Below are positions 34,678-42,955 of a DNA stretch of 64,000 bases, in pieces (position 1 is the first letter of the stretch; the number at the start of each line of letters is the position of its first letter). The DNA is from Candidatus Poribacteria bacterium (GTDB lineage Bacteria > Poribacteria > WGA-4E > PCPOR2b): assembly GCA_028819845.1 (NCBI GenBank), contig JAPPKS010000035.1:110630-174629 (forward strand), written 5' to 3'. The notes under the pieces are model-generated. The model was not told the DNA's origin. It saw nothing but the letters and a program-made list of their open reading frames with translations, and did no database searches. The position numbers were made by a program, and so were the translations under genes.

Positions 34678-35258
34678 TTTGGAGTTTCCCCTTTCATTTT
34701 AAGCAAAATTTTTATTTCTTTGTACGATCCTTCGCTTTGACGGCGGCGAACTACATATGAATATGAGGTGCCTGATGGTCACCCTCAAATCGTGAATTTA
34801 CTATCGTAAGACGTTTCCTAGCGCTTAAATTTAAAGCATAAGCCGAGTTTTTAACCAACCCTCCCCGCTCCCGCAAGATCTACGGACTGTGCTATCATGG
34901 GCAATTACGCAATAAATATGCCACGATAAAATAACTGATATGCCCTGCAAGCATTTACTAGGTTTATGTTGTGTACGTACAAGGTGCCTCGCATGGGCAG
35001 GCGTGTCGAAGCATCATTGAATTTTGGCGCTTCACCCTACTTTCCTAGGCGATTCATGCTGAAATTTTCATCAGGCGACTGCCCAAATATTGAGCGAGTT
35101 GATAAAGATGCTTACTTAACCAAGTTATACTTCTTCATCGCACTAGCCGAACTAGATTTTGACAATTTAATCCGTTTGACCACCAGTTTAATCTCTGCTA
35201 TACTTGGTGTTTCAGGTTGAATAATGCGTAACCACTCCGTGCAAGGAGAATGCAGCCA
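34678..35258. other. Divergent gene-free stretch upstream of amtB
   Basis: About 580 bases between divergent amtB and the dehydrogenase. The short plus-strand frame at 34966-35220 shows no family features or ribosome site. Apart from the sigma-54-like site at 34909-34923 nothing stands out. Confidence 0.5.
34909..34923 (-). promoter_or_regulatory. Possible sigma-54 promoter for amtB
   Basis: Minus strand TGGCATATTTATTGC matches TGGCAC-N5-TTGC with one mismatch in the -24 element and correct spacing. It faces amtB with a leader of about 220 bases. amtB-glnK operons are sigma-54 dependent in many bacteria, which makes this plausible. Confidence 0.4.
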
Positions 35259-36311
35259 ATGCGCCACACATTTCGCGTGGGAATCACCCGAGACTTTGTT
35301 AAACCAGATGGCACGTTCAGTTTTGACAACATGGGTCTGAATCTGCTGAATAACGCGATAGGCGTGGAATTTGAACTTTTGCCGGAGGACGCGCAGACCT
35401 TGCGGCCAGACCATGTGCAGGATTATGACGGGTTGTTATTGCTCGGGCGGCGAGTCACTGCTGATACTTTTCATGGAGTCAGCCGCCTGGCGATTGTAGC
35501 GCGGTTTGGCGTGGGTTACGACACTGTGGATGTGCAGGCCTTTACACAAAACGGAGTGTTGCTGACTATCACCCCTGATGGTGTACGGCGCCCACTGGCA
35601 TCGTCCATCATGGCTTTTATCTTGGCGCTTAGCCATAAGCTGCTTATCAAAGACCGTCTGACTCGTTCCGGACGCTGGATTGAGCGGATTGATGCCATGG
35701 GAATGGGGCTAACCGGACGTGCACTCGGTGTAGTAGGCTTGGGCAATGTCGGGCGTGAGGTATTCGCCTTAGCTCAGCCGTTCGGGATGCGCCACCTGGC
35801 ATATGACCCATACGTGCGAACGGCAGAAGCGGCGGGGGCGGGTGTGGAACTGACGAGTCTAGAAACTTTGCTGCAAACGGCGGACTTCGTTTGCATCTGC
35901 TGTGCTCTTACTCCGGAGACTCGGCACCTCATCAATGCAGAACGGCTTGCACTGATGAAAAAATCCGCGTACATAATCAACGCTGCCCGTGGACCCATCG
36001 TAGATCAGGACGCACTTACCGACGCACTTCGGACAAGGCGTATACGCGGCGCTGGGCTGGATGTGTTTGAGGAGGAGCCGATAGACAAAAATCATCCCAT
36101 CCTGACATTGGATAATGTCATTGTCACGCCGCACTCCATCTGCTGGACAGACGAGTGTTTCCAAAGTATGGGGCGCGATGCGTGCCAAAGTATTTTGGAG
36201 GTCACAAAAGGGCGGATTCCACGCAGCGTAGTAAACCGTGAAGTCCTCGACCACCCTCGCTTACAAGAAAAGCTTCGCCGCTATGCAGCGAGAACAACAG
36301 AGTCACAATGA
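35259..36311 (+). CDS. D-isomer-specific 2-hydroxyacid dehydrogenase
   Basis: 350 residues. AGGAG lies 10 bases before the ATG at 35259; the ATG at 35250 would leave almost no spacing. The NAD-binding loop is G-L-G-N-V-G-R-E, and the catalytic trio is Arg in N-A-A-R-G-P-I-V-D, Glu in D-V-F-E-E-E-P and His in T-P-H-S. The family reduces 2-oxoacids or oxidises D-2-hydroxyacids, as in phosphoglycerate and glyoxylate dehydrogenases. Its stop overlaps the next start as ATGA, so it is coupled to the D-apionate-lactonase-like gene and probably acts in sugar-acid breakdown. Confidence 0.9.
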   Translation: MRHTFRVGITRDFVKPDGTFSFDNMGLNLLNNAIGVEFELLPEDAQTLRPDHVQDYDGLLLLGRRVTADTFHGVSRLAIVARFGVGYDTVDVQAFTQNGVLLTITPDGVRRPLASSIMAFILALSHKLLIKDRLTRSGRWIERIDAMGMGLTGRALGVVGLGNVGREVFALAQPFGMRHLAYDPYVRTAEAAGAGVELTSLETLLQTADFVCICCALTPETRHLINAERLALMKKSAYIINAARGPIVDQDALTDALRTRRIRGAGLDVFEEEPIDKNHPILTLDNVIVTPHSICWTDECFQSMGRDACQSILEVTKGRIPRSVVNREVLDHPRLQEKLRRYAARTTESQ

Positions 36312-38275
36312 ACCAATTGCCGCCTCGTACAATATATTACGGAAAAGATGAGCCTCTGCCCGATCGAACGGAACTACGCGCCGGACCACTATCGCTAATT
36401 TTTGGGGCAGGCGATTTGCGCTACATTCGACTGGGCAACACGGAAATCCTGCGCCGAGTGTATGCAGCCGTCCGAGACCGCAACTGGAACACGCTGCCAT
36501 CGGCTCTCACGAACATACAGATTGAGCGCACCAACGACGCGTTCCACATTGCCTACGACGTGGAAAACAGACGAGGCGGCATTGACTTCTTCTGGAAAGG
36601 CACAATTGTCGGGGATGCGCAGGGAACAATCACCTTCATCATGGACGGCCAGGCGCGCTCGACCTTCCTGCGGAACCGAATAGGAATCTGTGTGCTGCAT
36701 CCGATGAGAGAGTGTGCGGGTTTTCCGTGCCGCGTGGAGAAAGTAGACGGTACGGTTGAGCTAGGCGAGTTTCCCAAATACGTTTCGCCGCATCAACCGT
36801 TCATGGACGTACGAGCAATCTCGCATGAAGTTGTACCCAATCTCCACGCAGAGGTTCGGTTCGACGGCGACATCTTCGAGATGGAGGATCAACGGAATTG
36901 GACAGACGCTTCCTACAAAACTTATAGCACCCCCCTGCGCATTCCCTATCCCGTGGAAATCGAGGCAGGGACGAAAATCTCTCAATCAATCACGTTATCT
37001 CTAAGGAATAGCCGAAGCACGGTAGGTTATCGAGATACAGGGCTTACCTTCGCCATCAGCAGCGATTCGGATGTCCCGCTGCCGCGTATCGGGCTTGGCA
37101 TTGCGCATCACGGCAAGCCGCTAACTCAGAAGGAATTGGAGCGGCTCAAAAAACTTAACCTTTCGCATCTGCGCGTGGATCTCAATCTCGCCCAACCCAA
37201 TTACGACTCGGTGCTGCGGCGGGCTAATCGTGAGGCGAAGGCGCTCAACGTACCGCTGGAAATTGCGCTTACGCTTTCAGGCGCGGCCGCGCGCGAACTC
37301 AGCCAATTGGGAGCGGTGCTTGGGACCGTCAAACCGGTTATCTGCAGATGGTTTATCTTCCATGTTTCGGAAGAATCCACATCGGAAAAATGGGTGAATC
37401 TCGCCAGAAAATCCCTACGGCGTTACGCTGCAGACGCGAAGATTGGTGCGGGCACAAATGCCTTTTTCACCGAACTAAACCGCGGGCGACCGCCCGTGTC
37501 CGCGCTGGATTTGGTATGTTATTCAATCAATCCGCAAGCGCACGCCTTTGACAACGCCTCATTGGTGGAAACACTCGAAGCGCAAGCCTCGACCGTAGAA
37601 AGCGCTCGTCAGTTTGTTGGCGGACTACCTATCGCCGTTACACCAATCACGCTAAAAGCTCGATTCAACCCGGCTGCCGCCGGACCTGAACCTGAGCAGC
37701 CGCCCGGCGAATTGCCTGCGCCGGTAGATGTTCGGCAGATGTCACTGTTTTGCGCAGGCTGGACTGTGGGAAGTCTCAAGTATCTTTCAGAGAGCGGGGT
37801 GTTTAGCGTAACCTACTACGAAACCACCGGATGGCGCGGGGTGATGGAGACAGAGGATGGTTCACTGTTGCCAGATAAATTTTTTTCCGGTCCAGGGTGG
37901 GTTTTTCCTACGTACCATGTGTTTGCGGATGTGGGAAAGTTTGCCGGTGCTAGGGTTGTACCAACAACATCAAGCGACACTTTGAGAATGGATGGCATCG
38001 CACTCCGCAAGAATGGAACGACGCGAATTCTACTCGCTAATTTTACCCCTGAAGCACAGCGGATCACGGTGCGCAAAGTGGCACCAACTGTCAAACTGCG
38101 CGAAATTAACGAGACAAACGCTCAAAAGGCAATGGTTTCTCCCGAAACTTTTCTCACGGAACCGGGCGGACGCGTGCCAACCGCAGATGGAGATCTTGAA
38201 CTCAACTTGCTTCCTTACGCCATCGCTCGTATTGACACGGTTAACCACGGCGTCTTGATGAGAAACGCCGTATGA
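36308..38275 (+). CDS. D-apionate lactonase-like protein (ApnL family)
   Basis: 655 residues, cytoplasmic. The N-terminal segment L-R-A-G-P-L-S-L-I-F, G-D-L-R-Y-I-R-L-G and R-R-V-Y-A-A-V-R-D-R-N-W matches what I recall of the D-apionate lactonase family from apiose catabolism. A beta-sandwich is followed by a glycosidase-like barrel (L-S-H-L-R-V-D-L, I-A-L-T-L-S) and a C-terminal sandwich (I-L-L-A-N-F-T-P). The start overlaps the dehydrogenase stop (ATGA). No D-apiose dehydrogenase or kinase lies in the window, so only part of a pathway is visible. Apiose is a plant cell-wall sugar, including in seagrasses. Confidence 0.7.
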   Translation: MNQLPPRTIYYGKDEPLPDRTELRAGPLSLIFGAGDLRYIRLGNTEILRRVYAAVRDRNWNTLPSALTNIQIERTNDAFHIAYDVENRRGGIDFFWKGTIVGDAQGTITFIMDGQARSTFLRNRIGICVLHPMRECAGFPCRVEKVDGTVELGEFPKYVSPHQPFMDVRAISHEVVPNLHAEVRFDGDIFEMEDQRNWTDASYKTYSTPLRIPYPVEIEAGTKISQSITLSLRNSRSTVGYRDTGLTFAISSDSDVPLPRIGLGIAHHGKPLTQKELERLKKLNLSHLRVDLNLAQPNYDSVLRRANREAKALNVPLEIALTLSGAAARELSQLGAVLGTVKPVICRWFIFHVSEESTSEKWVNLARKSLRRYAADAKIGAGTNAFFTELNRGRPPVSALDLVCYSINPQAHAFDNASLVETLEAQASTVESARQFVGGLPIAVTPITLKARFNPAAAGPEPEQPPGELPAPVDVRQMSLFCAGWTVGSLKYLSESGVFSVTYYETTGWRGVMETEDGSLLPDKFFSGPGWVFPTYHVFADVGKFAGARVVPTTSSDTLRMDGIALRKNGTTRILLANFTPEAQRITVRKVAPTVKLREINETNAQKAMVSPETFLTEPGGRVPTADGDLELNLLPYAIARIDTVNHGVLMRNAV

Positions 38276-38286
38276 GTTTTAATTGC

Positions 38287-39129
38287 CTAAAATCGGCGGA
38301 ATCCTTTGGGGGGATAAATCTGCGCGTCAGGACGCGGCGGAGGGTATCCTGCCGGCCATCCTTCACCACCCAATATAGCCGTCAACTCGCTAGATTTCCC
38401 ACATAACCAAAAAAACATCTCTGCGGCATCATACCAATCGTCAAACTGCTGCCGTGGTGGGTGGGAAGCTGCACCTTTCCGGCTATAGGTTGCTGCGGCT
38501 GGTTCGAAATCGGGTTCGATAACCCAATCCCGTTCGGGTGGAACGGTTCGCCAATAAAGGTATTTTAACATATGGCGAACGCCATGCCCGGTTGACACGG
38601 GCCGCCGATGCCATATCGGATATGCCGTGAGGAAAATTGACCCCGCCGGCGCGGCTGTTTTAATTGCGCCCTTTATGTTGCCGTAGTGCCCCATCCAGCT
38701 TTGGAAGCAGAACAAAAAATGGGAGGAGGGAAGTACCTCTGTCGGCCCGAGCTCCACAGGAGTATCCTTCGGATAATAGAAAACCTGCAAATGATTGAGT
38801 CCCGGTTCGTGACGCGATCCGCCGTCCCGATGCCAATGTTGAGACGGCGCAGGACATTCAACCCGATGATTGTGCAACCCAACCGGAGTAGAAAATTCCT
38901 TTCCGAGCAGCGACCGCACCGCTCCAGCGGCTTGAGGATTGAGAATCACATCGTTAAGAAACCAGTCCTCCTGAAGCAGCCGCCCATCTTCAAATCCGCC
39001 CACCACACTTTCACACACGCGTTGGTTAATTTCCTCCGAAACGACACCTTCCAGCATCAGGTAGCCCTGCTTACAGAACTCGACCACTTGTGTATCGGTC
39101 AGTGTCGGCTCAAAATCATATGCTTCCAA
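38287..39129 (-). CDS. Phytanoyl-CoA dioxygenase-like protein (PhyH), copy 1
   Basis: 280 residues. The start is taken as TTG at 39129: GGGGAGG precedes it by seven bases and the product then begins like its paralogs (E-P-T-L-T-D-T-Q-V). The Fe(II)/2-oxoglutarate facial triad is H-R-D in H-W-H-R-D-G-G-S (H100, D102) and the distal His in I-W-H-R-R; 2-oxoglutarate would be held by a following Arg. The C-terminal 40 residues diverge from the other copies and end Pro-rich. It is last in a tandem array of four and would hydroxylate an unknown substrate. Confidence 0.85.
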   Translation of the reverse strand: MEAYDFEPTLTDTQVVEFCKQGYLMLEGVVSEEINQRVCESVVGGFEDGRLLQEDWFLNDVILNPQAAGAVRSLLGKEFSTPVGLHNHRVECPAPSQHWHRDGGSRHEPGLNHLQVFYYPKDTPVELGPTEVLPSSHFLFCFQSWMGHYGNIKGAIKTAAPAGSIFLTAYPIWHRRPVSTGHGVRHMLKYLYWRTVPPERDWVIEPDFEPAAATYSRKGAASHPPRQQFDDWYDAAEMFFWLCGKSSELTAILGGEGWPAGYPPPRPDAQIYPPKGFRRF

Positions 39130-39145
39130 TGCCACTCCTCCCCTC

Positions 39146-39931
39146 TCATGAGAAATAGGCGGGCAAATTGTTAGTGCGCGCGCGAAATTGGTCGTGCTTT
39201 CCGCACAACCAAAAATAGATTTCCGCGGCGTCATTAATAGTCTTGTGGCCTTCTCGATTGAAGGTTAAGCCGTGGGGGAAATGATATGCCTGCTTCAGAT
39301 TGAACTCCGGTTCAATAATCCAGTCGCGCTCGGGCGGTACAGTTCGACGGTACCAATATTTCAGCAGATTGCGCGTACCGCGCGCAGTGGATGGGCCGCG
39401 GCGGTGCCAAATCGAATATATCGTGATGAAAATTGAGCCAGCAGGGGCTACTGTTGGATGTGCAACTCGAATACCGCCATAGTGACTCATATGGCTCTGC
39501 AAAGAGAAGAGCAGGTGTGAACCGGGCACCACCTGTGTTGGCCCCAACTCTAGCGGTGTGTCCTGTGGATAATAGAACACCTGTAAACTGTCCATTTCGG
39601 GACTGTATACCGATCCACCATCCCGGTGCCAATGTTGAGCTGGTCCGGGACCCTCAGCGCGATGATTGGCCATCCGGGTGGGAAGCGCAAAGTTTTTTCC
39701 CAGAAGCGACCGCACAATACCTACTGCCTGCGCATTGAGTATTACGTTCTCGACAAACCAATCCTCTTCGAGGATTTCAACGGGTGTGCCGTGCGGGTGT
39801 AAATCCAGAAACTCAAACGCTTGCTTATTTATCGCTTCTGGCACAACACCCCTGAGCATTTTGAAGCCGTCTCTACAGATTTCCAGTATTTGGGTGTCTG
39901 TAAGCGTAGGTTCACAGTTAAAAGTTTTCAT
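39146..39931 (-). CDS. Phytanoyl-CoA dioxygenase-like protein (PhyH), copy 2
   Basis: 261 residues, with C-E-P-T-L-T-D-T-Q-I at the N-terminus, metal ligands H102 and D104 in H-W-H-R-D-G-G-S and the distal His in I-W-H-R-R. It differs from copies 3 and 4 by an insertion (H-P-H-G-T-P-V-E-I-L) near residue 45. The C-terminal part (F-W-L-C-G-K-H-D-Q) is shared across the array. It ends 16 bases before copy 1 begins, so the genes are likely one transcript. The substrate is unknown. Confidence 0.87.
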   Translation of the reverse strand: MKTFNCEPTLTDTQILEICRDGFKMLRGVVPEAINKQAFEFLDLHPHGTPVEILEEDWFVENVILNAQAVGIVRSLLGKNFALPTRMANHRAEGPGPAQHWHRDGGSVYSPEMDSLQVFYYPQDTPLELGPTQVVPGSHLLFSLQSHMSHYGGIRVAHPTVAPAGSIFITIYSIWHRRGPSTARGTRNLLKYWYRRTVPPERDWIIEPEFNLKQAYHFPHGLTFNREGHKTINDAAEIYFWLCGKHDQFRARTNNLPAYFS

Positions 39932-40031
39932 CGATTAATTACCCCAGAATTTCTCTTCTACCGTGCCCGCATCGCAGTTGATTTTTGGCTGGATACTTTT
40001 GCTTCAATCGTCATTACTCGACACCACGGCA

Positions 40032-40823
40032 TCAAGAGTAATAGATAGGCAAATTATTGCGAGTGCCGCGATATTGATCGTGTTTTCCGCACAGCCAAAA
40101 ATAAATCTCGGCAGCATCATTGATTGTGCGGTGGAATTCTCGGTGGAACTGAGGTCCTGCAGGCGCGTGATAGGAATGTGCTAAATCGAACTCCGGTTCA
40201 ATAATCCAATCTCTCTCCGGCGGCACAGTTCGAATGTACGAATACTTTATTAGGTTGCGAACACCGGTAGCTGTGGATGGGCTGCGCCGATGCCAAATGC
40301 GGTAGATGGTGAGAAAAATCGAACCAGCCGGAGCTGCGGTGGAAACTGCGTTCCGAATCCTGCCATAATGCCCCATCCAGAAATGGTAACTACGGAGAAA
40401 ATGCGAACTGGGTACTACCTCTGTCGGGCCTAGCTCGACCGGTGTATCCTGCGGATAATAGAACACCTGTAGACAGTCAAGTTCCGGCGTGTACACCGAA
40501 CCGCCATCGTTATGCCACAAACCGTTCGACTGTTGGTGTACTTCTTCAACCGGACATTGGACACGGTGGTTGCCCGCCCCGGACCAACGGAAGTTTTTTC
40601 CCAGAAGAGACCGTATCGCCCCCGCCGCTTGCGGGTTAAGCGTCACATTCTCAATATACCAATCTTCGCCTGCCGGTACGCGGCCATCGTTTTTGTCGCA
40701 ATAGTCAAAGACCCGTTGATTGACTTCATCCGGTACAACGCCTTCGAACATTAAGAACCCATCCCTGCAAAACTCAAGAACTTGTGTATCGGTCAGCGTC
40801 GGTTTGCAGTCATGCCTGCTCAA
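40032..40823 (-). CDS. Phytanoyl-CoA dioxygenase-like protein (PhyH), copy 3
   Basis: 263 residues from a TTG start at 40823, preceded by GAGGG at eight bases. Metal ligands are in L-W-H-N-D-G-G-S (H104, D106; here H-N-D rather than H-R-D) and the distal His in I-W-H-R-R. It is closest to copy 4 (shared V-P-A-G-E-D-W-Y-I-E-N-V-T-L-N-P-Q) with a short extra V-E-E-V-H-Q-Q-S-N before the first ligand. Only 14 bases separate it from copy 4. Confidence 0.87.
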   Translation of the reverse strand: MSRHDCKPTLTDTQVLEFCRDGFLMFEGVVPDEVNQRVFDYCDKNDGRVPAGEDWYIENVTLNPQAAGAIRSLLGKNFRWSGAGNHRVQCPVEEVHQQSNGLWHNDGGSVYTPELDCLQVFYYPQDTPVELGPTEVVPSSHFLRSYHFWMGHYGRIRNAVSTAAPAGSIFLTIYRIWHRRSPSTATGVRNLIKYSYIRTVPPERDWIIEPEFDLAHSYHAPAGPQFHREFHRTINDAAEIYFWLCGKHDQYRGTRNNLPIYYS

Positions 40824-40837
40824 AGTATTTTCCCTCG

Positions 40838-41620
40838 CTATCTAGAGAAATAGACGGGCAAATTGTTGGTGTGCCCGCGATAGTCGTCGTGTTTTCCGCA
40901 CAACCAATAAAAAATCTCAGCGGCGTCATTGACTGTGTGGTGATGTTCCCTGTGAAAGGATTGTCCCGGCGGGAAATGATAGGGGCGTACGAGGTCAAAA
41001 TCCGGTTCGATAACCCAGTCGCGCTCCGGCGGCGACGTACGTATATACCAATATTTAATCAGATTACGGATGCCGCTCGCGGTGGAAGTACTCCGCCGAT
41101 GCCAGATAGAATAGATAGTGAGAAAAATCGAGCCCGCGGGCGCTGCAGTAGAAACTGCTCCTTTGATGCCCGTATAGTGTCCCATCCAGCGCTGTAAATG
41201 AACTAGAAAGTGGGATCCGGGAACAACTTCGGTCGGCCCGAGTTCGACTGGGGTATGCTGCGGATAGTAGAACACCTGTAAGGAGTCAAGGTGAGGTTTG
41301 TATACGGACCCGCCATCGTTATGCCATCCGCCGGTAACGCTGTTCGGACATTGGACGCGATGATTGCCGGCGAATAGATTATAACGGAAATTCTTGCCCA
41401 AGACGGATCGTATCGCTCCGGTCACTTGCGGATTTAGCGTTACGTTTTCTATGTACCAATCTTCACCCGCAGGCACCTGCCCCTCATGTTCATCACAATA
41501 TTCAATGACGCGTTGATTAATTTCATCCGGCACAACGGCTTCAAACAAACAATACCCGCTTTTGCAAAACTCCATGACCTGCGTATCGGTGAGCGTCGCA
41601 TGGCAATCGTGGGTTGGCAT
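40838..41620 (-). CDS. Phytanoyl-CoA dioxygenase-like protein (PhyH), copy 4
   Basis: 260 residues. First in transcription order of the four. Metal ligands H100 and D102 in G-W-H-N-D-G-G-S and distal H174 in I-W-H-R-R. The conserved body includes L-Q-V-F-Y-Y-P, E-L-G-P-T-E-V-V-P-G-S-H and F-Y-W-L-C-G-K-H. No strong Shine-Dalgarno precedes the ATG. The gap to LamG protein 1 (41621-41852) holds no gene; a segment at about 41735-41785 resembles 42856-42920. Confidence 0.87.
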   Translation of the reverse strand: MPTHDCHATLTDTQVMEFCKSGYCLFEAVVPDEINQRVIEYCDEHEGQVPAGEDWYIENVTLNPQVTGAIRSVLGKNFRYNLFAGNHRVQCPNSVTGGWHNDGGSVYKPHLDSLQVFYYPQHTPVELGPTEVVPGSHFLVHLQRWMGHYTGIKGAVSTAAPAGSIFLTIYSIWHRRSTSTASGIRNLIKYWYIRTSPPERDWVIEPDFDLVRPYHFPPGQSFHREHHHTVNDAAEIFYWLCGKHDDYRGHTNNLPVYFSR

Positions 41621-41852
41621 TTAGGTTGACCTCACTTGTCCTGTTTCTACCCGTTATTGATTACTGACCTAATCCCAAAACTAGGTTGCATGAGGATTGA
41701 GAAAGTGCTTAGGCCCGATGATAGGTAAGGGAAGATTTAAACCTTACGAAGTCTTGAAACCTCCGCTAGGGTTTGGTGCCGTATGGATAAAAAGACACTC
41801 TAATGGAATACCCAAAACATGACGGGAAAATTCCAAGGAAGGTGGATTTGGG

Positions 41853-42635
41853 TCACTCCCTTAGCATCTTCATTTTGCCCCAAGAGACCGCAAGTTTGCT
41901 AGTTGGTAAAACAGCAAATACGCCCCCCTGAAGTCCATTGTCCATGATTCTCTTTATGTCATCTTGGCTTAGAACAGCTTCAAATAGTCCAACTTCGTCA
42001 ACGAATCCCTCAAAAGAAGAACCCAGTCTACCCCCAATGTGAAAACTTCCTGCCCGTGGAACATACGCCTTGGAGACCGGTGTCCTACGGGCCTCTTCGC
42101 CATCTTGGTAGGCAATCATTTCGTTATCGGCGACACTATGAATGAATGCCCAATGCTGCCATTTACCTTTTATCTCGTCGCCAATCGCAATTGGTGCTAT
42201 GCCCGTATTGCTGAATTGCCAGTGAACATGGTTATCCCAGGGAAAGTGGACTGTGACGCGGCTAGGCTCTAGCGGTTCCATACTAAAAAGGTCTTGATTC
42301 TTGAACCCTTCTAACCTTACCCACGACGTGATTGTAACCTCTTCCGCGGGAAAGTCCTGGGCAAATCCCTCAATTTTGACCGTATCGCCTCCGCCCGGGA
42401 ACTCCAAACCCATACCGAACTTGCCATCTCTCCATTTGGGGGTTCCCGTGAACGTCCCGTGAAGTTCATTCCCTGAACTGTCCTTGGTCTCCTTCCCCTT
42501 GCCTTCGTCAAGGAGCCACAACCCTATGATAGTATCTGGGTCGATCTCCGTATGCCCTGATGTTGCTACGATCCAATTGAAGGCAACAAAACTCATACAT
42601 GCAATCAAAAACCTGGTTTCAATACGAGCAAACAT
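41853..42635 (-). CDS. Secreted LamG/concanavalin-A-like protein 1
   Basis: 260 residues; the start at 42635 is preferred because GAGGG precedes it by eight bases. A signal peptide (about 1-28, ending near S-G-H-T-E) is followed by a LamG-like jelly roll: G-L-W-L-L-D-E-G-K-G, G-N-E-L-H-G-T-F-T-G, I-T-S-W-V-R-L, W-Q-H-W-A-F-I-H-S and F-H-I-G-G-R-L-G-S-S-F-E-G-F-V-D-E-V. These folds usually bind sugars or proteins. It ends K-L-A-V-S-W-G-K-M-K-M-L-R-E, a tail shared with LamG 2-3 and five TolB-like proteins. Confidence 0.85.
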   Translation of the reverse strand: MFARIETRFLIACMSFVAFNWIVATSGHTEIDPDTIIGLWLLDEGKGKETKDSSGNELHGTFTGTPKWRDGKFGMGLEFPGGGDTVKIEGFAQDFPAEEVTITSWVRLEGFKNQDLFSMEPLEPSRVTVHFPWDNHVHWQFSNTGIAPIAIGDEIKGKWQHWAFIHSVADNEMIAYQDGEEARRTPVSKAYVPRAGSFHIGGRLGSSFEGFVDEVGLFEAVLSQDDIKRIMDNGLQGGVFAVLPTSKLAVSWGKMKMLRE

Positions 42636-42650
42636 CGTTTGAGCCCTCAT

Positions 42651-42771
42651 AAATATTTTGCCGATAGGTTACATCCGAAACAACGCCAGCACAAACCAGG
42701 AAGCCGTTTTTTCAGCGCGCTACGATCTGCGCATCCGTCAGCGTCGCTTCGCAATCGTATGTTTACACCAT
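42651..42771 (-). pseudogene. Relic of a fifth PhyH gene (N-terminus)
   Basis: Read on the minus strand the bases encode Y-D-C-E-A-T-L-T-D-A-Q-I-V-A-R, a stop, then K-N-G-F-L-V-C-A-G-V-V-S-D-V, all in one frame. This aligns without gaps to the first 30 residues of PhyH copies 3 and 4 (D-C-x-x-T-L-T-D-T-Q-V, then D-G-F-L-M-F-E-G-V-V-P-D-E). A second in-frame stop lies just after the ATG at 42771, and the rest of the gene is absent, replaced by LamG protein 1. Confidence 0.7.
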
Positions 42772-42872
42772 GGCAGTGTTCCCATGTTCCGTACGTTACC
42801 TGCCAATGGCTACTCGGTTAGCCCAGCGAAGAGTTTAGATGTGCGTACCAGTAAGGTACGGTAGCGAAGTCT

Positions 42873-42904
42873 ACCCTTGCGAAGGTTGAAACCTTCGCAA
42901 GGGT
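42873..42904. repeat. Perfect 15-bp palindrome with 2-base loop
   Basis: ACCCTTGCGAAGGTT (42873-42887), GA, then AACCTTCGCAAGGGT (42890-42904). It lies 52 bases past the stop of LamG protein 2 and is followed on the minus strand by AGACTTCGC, with no T-run. A related segment is at about 41735-41785, likewise downstream of a LamG gene. Confidence 0.7.
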
Positions 42905-42955
42905 CTTGCCGCACATGGATTGTAGGCTAATGCCCGTGTGGGAGCACGTTCGGTC

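Noticed and set aside
34966..35220. 84-codon plus-strand frame upstream of the dehydrogenase
   Set aside because: No ribosome site, no family pattern, and it covers a divergent promoter region.
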